42,809 nt of DNA. It comes from Oscillospiraceae bacterium (GTDB lineage: Bacteria; Bacillota; Clostridia; Oscillospirales; Oscillospiraceae). Shown here piece by piece: positions 1 to 7,786 of the stretch (its first letter is position 1; each line of letters begins with the position of its first letter). The stretch is from positions 1-42,809 of the forward strand of contig JAISJC010000062.1 of NCBI GenBank assembly GCA_031261745.1. The letters are read 5' to 3'. The notes beneath the pieces were generated by a model. It ran no database searches, had not been told where the DNA came from, and saw only the letters and a program-made list of their open reading frames with translations. The translations under genes were made by a program, and so were the position numbers.

Positions 1-741
1 GCGGAGCTTGACGTTCCCGCCTCGCGCCCCGTGGATTTCGGCGTGTGCGACGACGGCAAAAGCGTCTATCAACTGCTGACGTGGATTGACGGCGAGGACG
101 CGGCGGAGGTTTTGCCGACACTTAATGAGGCGGAGCAATACGCGCTCGGCATAAAATCCGGCGAGATTTTGCGGAAAATCCACTCAATTCCCGCACCTGT
201 TACGATTGAACCGTGGGCGACGAGGTTTCAGCGCAAAATCGATGATTGGGTTGAAAAATACAACTCGAATCCGGCTGTGCATTCCGATATAGGAGCGGTG
301 ATTATAGAATATCTGCGTAAAAACTGCCGCATATTGGAAAATCGCGAGCAGACTTTTATTCACGGCGATTTTAATACCGAAAATATAATTATTTGCAATG
401 GCGAGCTTGGCTTAATTGATTTCAACAGTTATAATTCACCGTATGGCGACCCGTGGTGGGAATTTTACTCAATCGCTTGGACGAATACAGAACCGATTCA
501 TTATTTCAGAGGACAAATTAACGGATATTTCAGTAGCAATCCGCCGGAAGAATTTTTCGCAGTGTTAGCGTATTATTGCGCTTACTGCGCTTTGACGGCA
601 ATCGCCGACACCGAAGAATTGAATGGTCAGTCCAACGGCGTTGATGTAGCTAATATGATTTTGCGGTGGTACGACAATTTCAACAGCGTTGTGCCGTCGT
701 GGTATCTGCAAGATTGGAGTATAGAAAATGACCAAACTTAA
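1..741 (+). CDS. APH-like small-molecule phosphotransferase, 5' end outside window
   Basis: The open frame runs in from the window edge (it reads AELDVPASRPVDFG before the GTG that the track uses as start), so the gene is truncated on the left and that GTG is not the true start. The kinase-like core is visible: HGDFNTENII fits the catalytic loop of aminoglycoside/choline/homoserine kinase-type phosphotransferases and LIDFNSYNSPYGDPWWEF fits their metal-binding DFxxxxxGDPxxD/E region. The family transfers a phosphate from ATP to a small hydroxyl compound; the substrate cannot be read from sequence. The last 14 bases overlap the start of the downstream nucleotidyltransferase, suggesting translational coupling and perhaps a joint kinase plus nucleotidyltransferase activation route (inference). 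Confidence 0.8.
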   Translation, partial: AELDVPASRPVDFGVCDDGKSVYQLLTWIDGEDAAEVLPTLNEAEQYALGIKSGEILRKIHSIPAPVTIEPWATRFQRKIDDWVEKYNSNPAVHSDIGAVIIEYLRKNCRILENREQTFIHGDFNTENIIICNGELGLIDFNSYNSPYGDPWWEFYSIAWTNTEPIHYFRGQINGYFSSNPPEEFFAVLAYYCAYCALTAIADTEELNGQSNGVDVANMILRWYDNFNSVVPSWYLQDWSIENDQT

Positions 742-1459
742 AGCGATAATTCTCGCGGCGGGGCGCGGAAAGCGGCTCGGCGGCGACGCGCCGAAGGTGA
801 TGCAGAGTGCGGGCGGAAGCCCGCTTTTGACGCACGTTTTGGACGCGCTGGACTTCGTTCCGCGCGACGATATCATAATTGTGGTCGGGTACAAAAAGGA
901 CGACGTAATCACGGCGTTCCCCGATTTTGACTTTGCGGAGCAGACGGAACAGCTCGGCACGGGCCACGCGGCGTTGTCGGCGGAGCCGAAGCTGCGCGGC
1001 TATGACGGCGCGGTGCTTGTCTGCTGCGGCGATATGCCGCTTTTGACGCGCGAAACGTATACCGCGCTCGTCGAGCGACACTTCGCTGACGGCAACGATT
1101 GCACGGTGCTGTCGGGCGTTGCCGATAAGCCGTTCGGGTTCGGGCGGATTGCGCGGGCGGCGGGCGGAAATTTCGCCGCGATTGTCGAAGAAAAGGATTG
1201 CACGCCCGAAGAGCGTGCAATCACTGAAATTAATGCGGGAGTGTATGTTTTCGGCGCGCGGGCTATGCTCGGCGCGCTGCGCGGACTGTCGAACGAAAAC
1301 GCGCAGGGCGAATACTATCTGACCGACGCGCCCGCGCTCATTCTGAAAAGCGGCGGAAAAGTCGGCGTACTCAAACGCGACCTCGGCGATGAGATTATCG
1401 GCGTTAACACGCCGGAACAGCTCGCGCAGGTCGAGGCAATACTCAAATCACGCGGGTAA
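728..1459 (+). CDS. GlmU-type sugar-1-phosphate nucleotidyltransferase without acetyltransferase domain
   Basis: The N-terminus has the nucleotide-binding signature LAAGRGKRLGGDAPKVM, followed by EQLGTGHA, which is the Q-x-GTxHA loop of UDP-N-acetylglucosamine pyrophosphorylases, and CCGDMPLL, the metal-binding GDxP motif. At 243 residues it covers only the uridylyltransferase domain; the left-handed beta-helix acetyltransferase half of bifunctional GlmU is absent. It probably makes a UDP- or other NDP-activated sugar (or alcohol) from NTP and the phosphate ester. It overlaps the upstream phosphotransferase gene by 14 bases and its last bases overlap the end of the opposite-strand membrane protein gene. 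The substrate is uncertain because single-domain relatives act on several sugars. Confidence 0.85.
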   Translation: MTKLKAIILAAGRGKRLGGDAPKVMQSAGGSPLLTHVLDALDFVPRDDIIIVVGYKKDDVITAFPDFDFAEQTEQLGTGHAALSAEPKLRGYDGAVLVCCGDMPLLTRETYTALVERHFADGNDCTVLSGVADKPFGFGRIARAAGGNFAAIVEEKDCTPEERAITEINAGVYVFGARAMLGALRGLSNENAQGEYYLTDAPALILKSGGKVGVLKRDLGDEIIGVNTPEQLAQVEAILKSRG

Positions 1460-2662
1460 ACGTGAGTCGGTAAAGCAGACAAAGGTTTGGATTGTTCTGT
1501 CCGGGGGCATTGCCCACGCGCCGCCATCGCTGTCCGTGAACAGAGTCATATTCGGCAGAACGGTGAAATCGGTAACATTTTCTGCGAGCAATTTGCTCGT
1601 TTTTCCGTCGTACACATAGAAACCGCCGCCGCTCGTGAGGTAGTACACGCCCTTGTCGCGCGCGGGCGTGACCTCGGTGACGTTAAAATCGACGACGCGC
1701 GAGGAACTCTTGCCCTTTAAGGTGCGCAGCTCCCCCGCCGCGTTGATGAAATACAGCCGTTTGCGGACCGCGTCCAGACAGACGCTTTCGGGAACGATGT
1801 CGCTGTCGAGAGCGTTGTTGCCGACCTCGGTGGCGGAATTCTGCATCAGATATATTGTGCTGTCCTTGACGTAATACGCGCTGCCGTTATTGGAGCGCAT
1901 CAGGAGCGGCACGTCCGAAAGGCTGCCGTAACGGGACGAGGTTCCGTCGGCACCCACGCCGTAGAGCGCAAACTTGCCGTTGTTCTCGTTGATGTAGGCG
2001 ATCTCGAAGAGCGATGTGCCGCGATAGACGACGGTTTCGCCGCGCTTCTCGTTGTTGTCCGCAAAGTTATACGGGTAGTTCAGACCGTCGCCGCCGATGG
2101 GAACCGGCTCCGCGCCGGCTTGACAGATGTACGCGCCGAATTCCGTCTGGACGAGAACCTGCGTCCCGTCGGCGTTCGTGACGAGCGGGAAAGACTCGTT
2201 GATGTCCTCAATTCCCGCGAGCCAACCGCTGTAATCGCGTTCGGTCTGCATATCGGTACCGTCCGTCGGCTTCACGCCGGTCGGCGTGACCGCGTAGTAC
2301 GACTCGGAAGTGTCCCGATCCCGCGCATAGGCGAGCGAGCCGTCCAGTTCCGTGTAAACTATCTCGGCGTTGCCGTCGATAGTTTGAATAATGCTGCCGT
2401 CGGCGACAAACACGGTTTCGTTCGTCTGCGCGTTATAGAACGCAGCAAAGGTGTGTTCCGGCAGGATAAGCTCCTGCGGCACGGGGCGTTTGGTGAAAAT
2501 GAACGCGACGATAATGACGACGATACAAATCGGCGCGACGAGTTTCAGTTTCTTTTTCGCCTTGGCGTATTCCTCGTCCATTTCCGCCGCGGTTTTCTGG
2601 TGCAGAGGCTTTTTTTGAGGCGGTGTGCGGTCCTCCGGCTTGTAATTTTTATTTTTCGGCAT
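1448..2662 (-). CDS. Single-pass membrane-anchored beta-rich protein of unknown function
   Basis: I choose ATG at 2662 (MPKNKNYKPED) over the longer track start because AGAGGA lies about five bases upstream. The 404-residue product has a Lys/Pro/Glu-rich cytoplasmic N-terminus, one membrane helix at about residues 40-57 (LVAPICIVVIIVAFIF), and then a long outside part made of short repeated beta-type segments (YYVKDSTIYLM, RLYFINAAGELRTLKG, GVYYLTSGGGFYVYDG). This spacing resembles a beta-propeller such as the DUF5050 or prolow-density-type repeats of Firmicutes, though I do not recognise the family for sure. No catalytic motif is evident. Its end overlaps the nucleotidyltransferase gene tail to tail by 12 bases. 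Confidence 0.7.
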   Translation of the reverse strand: MPKNKNYKPEDRTPPQKKPLHQKTAAEMDEEYAKAKKKLKLVAPICIVVIIVAFIFTKRPVPQELILPEHTFAAFYNAQTNETVFVADGSIIQTIDGNAEIVYTELDGSLAYARDRDTSESYYAVTPTGVKPTDGTDMQTERDYSGWLAGIEDINESFPLVTNADGTQVLVQTEFGAYICQAGAEPVPIGGDGLNYPYNFADNNEKRGETVVYRGTSLFEIAYINENNGKFALYGVGADGTSSRYGSLSDVPLLMRSNNGSAYYVKDSTIYLMQNSATEVGNNALDSDIVPESVCLDAVRKRLYFINAAGELRTLKGKSSSRVVDFNVTEVTPARDKGVYYLTSGGGFYVYDGKTSKLLAENVTDFTVLPNMTLFTDSDGGAWAMPPDRTIQTFVCFTDSRLPA

Positions 2663-2731
2663 AATATCCTCTTCTGTGTTTTTGATAGTTGCACCATTAT
2701 AACACAAAATAAAAATAATACAAGAATATTC

Positions 2732-2760
2732 TTGACAAGCCGTATAATTTGTGCTAATCT
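2732..2760 (+). promoter_or_regulatory. Sigma-A promoter of rplJL
   Basis: TTGACA at 2732-2737 and TAATCT at 2755-2760 with a 17-base spacer. Transcription would start near 2767, right at the beginning of the L10 leader. Confidence 0.75.
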
Positions 2761-2764
2761 ATTC

Positions 2765-2862
2765 AAGCGTTCCAAAGACAGCGGGCATTTGTAAGCCCCG
2801 CCGAGGGCTGCTATCGTTATGATTGTAGTTTCCTGTGTCTTTGACACAGGAATTTTTATTTG
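2765..2862 (+). ncRNA. Ribosomal protein L10 leader (autoregulatory mRNA element) with attenuator
   Basis: The stretch between promoter and rplJ carries the typical L10-binding elements (CCAAAGACAGCGGGC and CCGCCGAGGGCTGCTATC) followed by a hairpin, TCCTGTGTC-ttt-GACACAGGA, running into TTTTTATT at 2830-2860. In Firmicutes the L10(L12)4 complex binds this leader and favours the terminator when ribosomal protein is in excess. The element is called from sequence similarity to the known leader and its position; exact ends are approximate. Confidence 0.82.
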
Positions 2863-2892
2863 GACGTGATTTGAATTTCGGAGGTGAAAAGT

Positions 2893-3546
2893 ATGCCTAA
2901 CGCAAAAGTTTTAAGTGAAAAGCAGGCGGTCGTCGAAACGCTGACCGAAAAGCTGCGCGGAATCTCCGGCGTTTTCGTTGATTATTCCGGTATCACCGTC
3001 GCCGAGGACACGGAAATGCGCGCGAAGCTGCGCGCGGAGAACGTCGATTACTCGGTCGTCAAGAACACGCTGATGCGGTTCGCGGCGAAGAACGTCGGTC
3101 TCGACGCGCTCGACCCGATCCTCAACGGCACGACGAGCCTTGCGGTTTCCAAGGACGACGCGGTCGCTCCCGCGCGGATTATCAAGGAGTATGCCGGTAA
3201 GTTCACGGAGCATTTCACGATCAAGGGCGGTTTCTACGACGGAAAGGTTCTGTCCGCCGCGGAGGTCGAAAGTCTTGCGTCTATCCCCGCCCTGCCGGTG
3301 TTGCAGGCGCAGGTCCTCGGAACGATGCTCGCGCCGATTACGGCTCTGGCAATCGTCATCAAGGCGATTGCCGAGAAGGACGGCGGCTCCGTCGATGTCG
3401 CGCAGGCGGTCGAAGTAGTTGAAGCCGTTATTGAGGCCGCTCCCGCAGTTGAGGAAGCCCCTGTTGAAGCGGCTCCCGCAGTTGAAGAAACACCCGCAGA
3501 ACCCGAAGCCCCGGCAGAAGAAGCTGCTCCCGAAGCGGCGGAATAA
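2893..3546 (+). CDS. rplJ: 50S ribosomal protein L10 with long acidic tail
   Basis: The start is taken as ATG 2893 (MPNAKVLSEKQ), with GGAGGTG six to seven bases upstream; the track's earlier GTG falls inside that ribosome binding site. Residues 1 to about 165 are a standard L10: N-terminal rRNA-binding domain with FVDYSGITVAEDTEMRAKLR and a C-terminal helix that carries L12 dimers. The protein then continues for about 50 residues in an Ala/Glu/Pro/Val-rich low-complexity tail (VEAAPAVEE repeats), making it 217 residues rather than the usual 165-180. It forms the ribosomal stalk base with L12, encoded next, and is controlled by the leader upstream. Confidence 0.95.
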   Translation: MPNAKVLSEKQAVVETLTEKLRGISGVFVDYSGITVAEDTEMRAKLRAENVDYSVVKNTLMRFAAKNVGLDALDPILNGTTSLAVSKDDAVAPARIIKEYAGKFTEHFTIKGGFYDGKVLSAAEVESLASIPALPVLQAQVLGTMLAPITALAIVIKAIAEKDGGSVDVAQAVEVVEAVIEAAPAVEEAPVEAAPAVEETPAEPEAPAEEAAPEAAE

Positions 3547-3581
3547 TTAATAAAACAATACATTAAAGGAGAAATATTATT

Positions 3582-3962
3582 ATGGCAAGCGAAAAAATCG
3601 CCGCTTTGATTGAAGAAGTCAAGGCTTTAACAGTAATCGAGCTGTCCGACCTTGTCCACGCGCTTGAAGAGGAATTCGGCGTTTCCGCGGCCGCTATGGC
3701 GGCACCCGCAGGCGGCGGCGCGGCGGCTCCCGCGGCTGCGGCTGAGGAGCAGACGGAGTTTGACGTCATTATGACGGACTTCGGCGGCGAGAAAATTAAG
3801 GTCATCAAGGAAGTCCGCGGTATCACCGGTCTCGGACTTGCCGAAGCGAAGGCTCTCGTCGAGGGCGTTCCCGCGAAGATTAAGGAAGGCGTCAACAAGG
3901 ACGAAGCCGCCGAAATCAAGGGCAAGCTCGAAGAAGCCGGCGCGAAAGTCGAAATTAAGTAA
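3582..3962 (+). CDS. rplL: 50S ribosomal protein L7/L12
   Basis: 126 residues with the N-terminal dimerisation helices ([29 protein letters not shown]), an Ala/Gly/Pro hinge ([16 protein letters not shown]) and the globular C-terminal domain ([25 protein letters not shown]), which recruits translational GTPases. AAAGGAG precedes the ATG. It follows rplJ by 35 bases in the usual rplJ-rplL order and ends in a strong terminator. Confidence 0.97.
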   Translation: MASEKIAALIEEVKALTVIELSDLVHALEEEFGVSAAAMAAPAGGGAAAPAAAAEEQTEFDVIMTDFGGEKIKVIKEVRGITGLGLAEAKALVEGVPAKIKEGVNKDEAAEIKGKLEEAGAKVEIK

Positions 3963-3988
3963 GGACATACTTCACGTTTGTCCGCACG

Positions 3989-4020
3989 CAGCGCGCCCGA
4001 AAGGGCGCGTTGTTTTTTTG
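3989..4020 (+). terminator. Rho-independent terminator of rplJL
   Basis: GC-rich hairpin CAGCGCGCCC-gaaa-GGGCGCGTTG followed by a run of seven T. Confidence 0.9.
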
Positions 4021-4021
4021 C

Positions 4022-4049
4022 TTGTTTTATTGTAAATATGTGATATAAT
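4022..4049 (+). promoter_or_regulatory. Promoter of the rhomboid-like gene
   Basis: TTGTTT at 4022-4027 and TATAAT at 4044-4049, 16-base spacer, just after the rplJL terminator and before the TTG start at 4077. Confidence 0.6.
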
Positions 4050-4076
4050 AATGGAAAACATTGTGGGGGTTTTGCC

Positions 4077-4970
4077 TTGAAATTTATCTCCGATAAAATC
4101 GACAAATTTTGCCTGACGCACAGGCGGTTCGGGATTCCGAGCCTGATGCGTTATATCGTTACGATTTCCGCAGTGGTTCTGGTTGTCAGCTGGCTGGATA
4201 AGACCGGCGGCGGGTTCCGCGAACTGCTGACGTTCTATCCGGACAGAATCGCGCGCGGCGAGCTTTGGCGGATTATCACGTGGGTTTTCATTCCGAGCGG
4301 CGGCGGAACGGGATTTACGGATCTGCTTTGGGGCGCGGTTTCGCTGTACTTTTATTACTTCATCGGCAAGACGCTTGAACACGAGTGGGGCGCGGGAAAA
4401 TTCACGATTTTCTATGCCTCCGGCGTGGTTCTGAATATCGTTTACGGCCTCATCGTCTGGTTTGTGTTTTACAGCCAAATCGGTCCGGCGGCAAAGTTCC
4501 TGTTTGTAGGTTTCGGTCCCGCGTACATCAATCTGTCGATGTTCTTCGCGTTTGCGGTGCTGTATCCGGATATGAAGATTATGCTGTTTTTCATCATTCC
4601 CGTGAAGATGAAGTGGCTCGCGCTGGTGGACGCGGCATTGTTCCTGTACACCGTTATCGCCGCGCTCGCGGCGGGGCAGTTCTTATTGGCGTTCCTCCCC
4701 GTCGTCGCAATCGCGAATTTCCTGTTGTTTTGCGGCATTCCGAATTTCCGCTTATTCAGGGCGCGCGCGAAGTCAAACGTAATCCACTTCAAGTCCGCCG
4801 CAAAAAAGATTCAGAAGCGCGCCGCCGCCGAGGGTTACCGCCATAAGTGCGAGGTTTGCGGCAGAACGGATGTTACGAATCCGGAGCTGCAATTCCGCTA
4901 CTGCTCACGGTGCGAGGGGTTCCACTGCTTCTGCGAAGAGCACATCGAAAACCATCAGCACAGAAATTAA
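4077..4970 (+). CDS. Rhomboid-fold membrane protein, apparently non-catalytic, with Cys-rich tail
   Basis: A TTG start after GGGGGT is used; the next in-frame ATG (4146) would remove the conserved-looking N-terminus. About six membrane helices are visible. The order ELWRIITWVFIP, then LYFYYFIGKTLEHEWG, then YASGVVLNIVYG, then FVGFGPAYINLSMFFAFAVLYPD follows the rhomboid family layout. The usual catalytic GxSG serine is replaced (GFGP) and the last helix (VVAIANFLLF) shows no histidine, so proteolysis is unlikely (inference). The C-terminus adds CEVCGRTD ... RYCSRCEGFHCFCEEHIENHQH, a cluster of Cys and His that probably binds zinc. Function is unknown; such proteins may bind membrane substrates or quality-control partners. 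Confidence 0.75.
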   Translation: MKFISDKIDKFCLTHRRFGIPSLMRYIVTISAVVLVVSWLDKTGGGFRELLTFYPDRIARGELWRIITWVFIPSGGGTGFTDLLWGAVSLYFYYFIGKTLEHEWGAGKFTIFYASGVVLNIVYGLIVWFVFYSQIGPAAKFLFVGFGPAYINLSMFFAFAVLYPDMKIMLFFIIPVKMKWLALVDAALFLYTVIAALAAGQFLLAFLPVVAIANFLLFCGIPNFRLFRARAKSNVIHFKSAAKKIQKRAAAEGYRHKCEVCGRTDVTNPELQFRYCSRCEGFHCFCEEHIENHQHRN

Positions 4971-4989
4971 AATTTTTACAAAATCCCTA

Positions 4990-5018
4990 TTGCAATTACG
5001 GTAAACCTATGGTATACT
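4990..5018 (+). promoter_or_regulatory. Promoter of the Rrf2 regulator gene
   Basis: TTGCAA at 4990-4995 and TATACT at 5013-5018, 17-base spacer. The spacer contains ACCTATG, also found in the loop of the nifH-like operator near 26028, and the leader has GCATACTAA, matching the leader of the YezD-like gene near 38858. Autoregulation is plausible but untested. Confidence 0.65.
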
Positions 5019-5066
5019 GTGTTTCAGTAGGGATTAAAGCATACTAAGTTCAAGGAGGCGAGAAAT

Positions 5067-5504
5067 ATCAAGATAAGTACAAAAGGCAGGTATTCCCTGC
5101 GGATGCTGCTGGATTTGGCGGAGCATAAGGACGACGGTTTCGTCGCGCTGCGCGATATTGCGGAGCGGCAGGGCATATCGAAAAAGTATTTGGAGCAGAT
5201 TGTCACGTTGTTTAACAACACGGATTTCCTGCGCACAAACCGCGGTTATCAGGGCGGTTACCAGCTGGCGAAAGAGCCGCGGCATTATTCCGTCGGCGAG
5301 ATTCTGCGCGTGACGGAGGGCGGACTGTCCCCTGTCGCGTGTCTTGACGGCGATCCGAGCGAGTGCGAGCGCAGCGCGTTCTGCAAGACACTTCCCATTT
5401 GGAAAGGTCTCGGCGAGGTGATGAGCAATTACCTCGACAACATCTCTCTTCAAACGATTATCGACGAGTACGGGAACGTCGGTGCGGACGAATACTACAT
5501 TTAA
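5067..5504 (+). CDS. Rrf2-family transcription regulator (IscR/CymR-like), probable ATC start
   Basis: The track starts at ATG 5103, but the frame continues upstream through KISTKGRYSLR, the conserved N-terminus of Rrf2 proteins. No ATG, GTG or TTG precedes it; the codon in the expected start position is ATC at 5067, with a perfect GGAGG at 5054-5058 eight bases away. The 145-residue protein has a winged helix-turn-helix (LRDIAERQGISKKYLEQIV ... GYQGGYQLAK) and three cysteines (ACLDGDPSECERSAFC) where IscR-type members bind an Fe-S cluster. The family controls Fe-S assembly (IscR) or cysteine metabolism (CymR). Its neighbours RidA and cysteine synthase favour the sulfur or cysteine role. It may also control the nitrogenase-like operons (inference). 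Confidence 0.88.
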   Translation: MKISTKGRYSLRMLLDLAEHKDDGFVALRDIAERQGISKKYLEQIVTLFNNTDFLRTNRGYQGGYQLAKEPRHYSVGEILRVTEGGLSPVACLDGDPSECERSAFCKTLPIWKGLGEVMSNYLDNISLQTIIDEYGNVGADEYYI

Positions 5505-5519
5505 CGGAGGAGGAATTAT

Positions 5520-5891
5520 ATGGCGGTCATAGCAACGGATAAGGCTCCTGCCGCAATCGGCCCGTATTCGCAGGCGATTACGGCAAACGGTTTTGTGTAC
5601 CTGTCGGGACAGCTCGGACTTGTGCCGGAGACGGGAAAGCTCGCGGAGGGCGGGACGCTTGAACAGGCGAAGCGGATTTTCAGGAACATCGCGGCGGTAC
5701 TGGACGCGGCGGGTTCAAAACCGGAGAATGTCGTCAAGACGACGTGCTTCCTCACGGATTTGGGCGACTTTGCGGCGTTCAACGCGCTTTACGCGGAGTT
5801 TTTCACGGGGAAACCGGCGCGGAGCTGCGTCGAAGTTTCAAAGCTCCCTCTCGGCGGCAGCGTCGAGGTTGAAGTTATAGCGACAATATAA
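5520..5891 (+). CDS. ridA: RidA family enamine/imine deaminase
   Basis: 123 residues, full length for the YjgF/YER057c/UK114 family. GPYSQAITANGFVYLSGQ and the late PARSCVEV (with the arginine that holds the substrate carboxylate) and GGSVEVEVIATI are diagnostic. RidA hydrolyses the reactive 2-aminoacrylate released by PLP enzymes acting on serine or cysteine, so its place between a cysteine-type regulator and a PLP-dependent cysteine synthase makes sense. GGAGGAGG precedes the start and the gene follows the regulator by 15 bases, so they are likely co-transcribed. Confidence 0.95.
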   Translation: MAVIATDKAPAAIGPYSQAITANGFVYLSGQLGLVPETGKLAEGGTLEQAKRIFRNIAAVLDAAGSKPENVVKTTCFLTDLGDFAAFNALYAEFFTGKPARSCVEVSKLPLGGSVEVEVIATI

Positions 5892-5922
5892 TTAAACATT
5901 ATTTTATTAAGGAGTCAACACT

Positions 5923-6852
5923 ATGAAAACCTACAAGAAACTCACGGAACTCATCGGCGGAACCCCCCTGCTTGAACTCACGAATTACTCGGCAAAAGCG
6001 GGACTGAAAGCGACCGTTCTCGGCAAACTGGAATACTTCAATCCGGCCGGATCGGTTAAAGACCGTATCGCAAAGGCGATGATTGACGACGCGGAAGCCA
6101 AAGGGCTGCTTAAAACCGGCTCCGTCATCATCGAGCCGACGTCCGGCAACACCGGTATCGGTCTCGCCGCCGTCGCGGCTTCGCGCGGGTATCGCATTAT
6201 CCTCACGATGCCGGAAACGATGTCCGTTGAGCGTCGCAACCTGTTGAAGGCCTACGGTGCGGAGCTTGTTCTGACCGACGGGTCCAAGGGTATGAAGGGC
6301 GCGATCGCGCGCGCGACGGAGCTTGCCGAAGAGATCCCCGGTGGCTTCATCCCGTCGCAGTTCACGAACCCCGCGAATCCCGCGGTTCACAAGGCGACGA
6401 CCGGTCCCGAAATCTGGGACGACACGGACGGCAAGGTTGACATTCTCGTCGGCGGCGTCGGCACGGGCGGCACGATTACGGGCGCGGGCGAATACCTGAA
6501 ATCCAAGAACCCGAACATCAAGGTCATCGCGGTCGAGCCGACCTCCTCCCCCGTTTTGTCCACCGGCACGGCGGGCGCGCACAAGATTCAGGGTATCGGC
6601 GCGGGCTTCGTGCCTGACGTTCTGAACACGAGCATTTACGACGAAATTATCACCGTGTCCAATGAGGACGCGTTCGCGACGGGTCGCGAGCTTGCCCACA
6701 GCGAGGGATTACTCGTCGGAATTTCCTCCGGCGCGGCGGCCTGGGCGGCCGGCGAACTCGCCAAACGTCCTGAGAACGCGGGTAAGATTATCGTCGCGAT
6801 TCTCCCCGACACGGGTGAGCGTTATCTGTCCACCCCGATGTTCGCGGACTAA
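5923..6852 (+). CDS. cysK: Cysteine synthase A (O-acetylserine sulfhydrylase), housekeeping copy
   Basis: 309 residues. The PLP lysine is in AGSVKDRIA, the substrate loop in [12 protein letters not shown], the phosphate-binding loop in [12 protein letters not shown] and the C-terminal [10 protein letters not shown] is typical of fold-type II cysteine synthases. It makes cysteine from O-acetylserine and sulfide. AAGGAG lies upstream and the gene is the last in the Rrf2-ridA-cysK unit, ending at a strong hairpin. A second, clearly different copy sits inside the nitrogenase-like operon at 30937-31908; the two share the core motifs but diverge in N-terminus and C-terminal tail. Confidence 0.95.
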   Translation: MKTYKKLTELIGGTPLLELTNYSAKAGLKATVLGKLEYFNPAGSVKDRIAKAMIDDAEAKGLLKTGSVIIEPTSGNTGIGLAAVAASRGYRIILTMPETMSVERRNLLKAYGAELVLTDGSKGMKGAIARATELAEEIPGGFIPSQFTNPANPAVHKATTGPEIWDDTDGKVDILVGGVGTGGTITGAGEYLKSKNPNIKVIAVEPTSSPVLSTGTAGAHKIQGIGAGFVPDVLNTSIYDEIITVSNEDAFATGRELAHSEGLLVGISSGAAAWAAGELAKRPENAGKIIVAILPDTGERYLSTPMFAD

Positions 6853-6865
6853 TCAAAAATAATAG

Positions 6866-6900
6866 AACAGCCCCCACTGAAAAAGTGGGGGCTGTTTGCG
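6866..6900. terminator. Bidirectional terminator between cysK and the SDR gene
   Basis: Arms AACAGCCCCCACT (6866-6878) and AGTGGGGGCTGTT (6884-6896), a perfect 13-base stem with a five-base loop, between two converging genes. Confidence 0.88.
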
Positions 6901-6901
6901 T

Positions 6902-7786
6902 TTATGATACGTACATCTCATAGAATATTCTGAACGTGTCCTCCATTCCCTCGACGAAGGGGGTGTAGCGGAAATCAAAGGTGTCGGCGAACTTCGCGCC
7001 GCTGATAAGACGGTCGTCGCGCAGCGGAAACGGGAACGCAATCTCTTCCTCCTCCGCTTCGCGCACGGTCAGTTCGCGCGTATCAAAGCTGCCGCCGTTA
7101 TATCGCTCAAAGTCGGAGATAAGGCGCGTATACGTGACGGATTCCGCCCCCGCGAGGTTGTAAACCGCGTCATAGGCGCGCTCGTCGCCGATTATAGTCA
7201 TCAGCGCGCGCGCAACATCGCGGACATAGACGAAATTAAAGCTCGCAGTCGCGTCAATCGGTATCGGCACCGTGTGGCGGCGCGCAATCATCTCAATGAA
7301 CCACGGTTCCCGCGGCATATAGTTCAGCGGACCGTAAATCATCGCGGGGCGCAGAATCGTGTAGCGCACGTCGCTGCGCTGCGCCGCCTTGATGAGTTCC
7401 GCTTCAAGCGTGGTCTTTGTGTTGTCGGGTGTCAGCACGTCGCCCTCAAAGAGAATCTTGCGCGCAGAACCGTCGTATGCCGCCGCGTCGGAGATGAAGA
7501 TATACTGCCTGACGCGGGACGCGAGCGCGGCGAGAACCGGAGCGATGTCGTTGCGCTTTTCGGCGCAGAAGTCGATTACCGCGTCAAATGGGAGATTGGG
7601 TATTACGCGCTGCAAGACAGGCACGGAATGCCTGTCGCATTTGTATTCGGTGACGTTCGGCAGCTCGCCGAGCGGGAACCTACCGCGATTGACGACGTGA
7701 ATCTCAAATTCGCCGGACTGTGAGGCGAGAATTGAGAATACGCGCCCGACGAACATACTGCCGCCGATAATCAATATACGTTTCAT
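6902..7786 (-). CDS. Extended-SDR NAD-dependent epimerase/reductase-like protein
   Basis: 294 residues. The N-terminal Rossmann motif MKRILIIGGSMFVGR is a GGxxFxG variant found in atypical extended SDRs. DAVIDFCAEKRND, YIFISDAAAY, and RYTILRPAMIYGP follow the family order, and VYVRDVARAL plus YDAVYNLAGAESVTY are typical of the later part. The usual YxxxK pair is not clear (the segment between AAAYD and ILRP lacks it), so activity as a classical epimerase is doubtful; related proteins act as isoflavone-reductase or CSP41-like enzymes. It is the last gene of the uvrC operon, overlapping the TPR gene by four bases. Confidence 0.8.
   Translation of the reverse strand: MKRILIIGGSMFVGRVFSILASQSGEFEIHVVNRGRFPLGELPNVTEYKCDRHSVPVLQRVIPNLPFDAVIDFCAEKRNDIAPVLAALASRVRQYIFISDAAAYDGSARKILFEGDVLTPDNTKTTLEAELIKAAQRSDVRYTILRPAMIYGPLNYMPREPWFIEMIARRHTVPIPIDATASFNFVYVRDVARALMTIIGDERAYDAVYNLAGAESVTYTRLISDFERYNGGSFDTRELTVREAEEEEIAFPFPLRDDRLISGAKFADTFDFRYTPFVEGMEDTFRIFYEMYVS

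Noticed and set aside
5899-6699. Long minus-strand frame over cysK
   Set aside because: Arg/Asp-rich shadow of the real gene on the other strand, no start signal and no recognisable domain.
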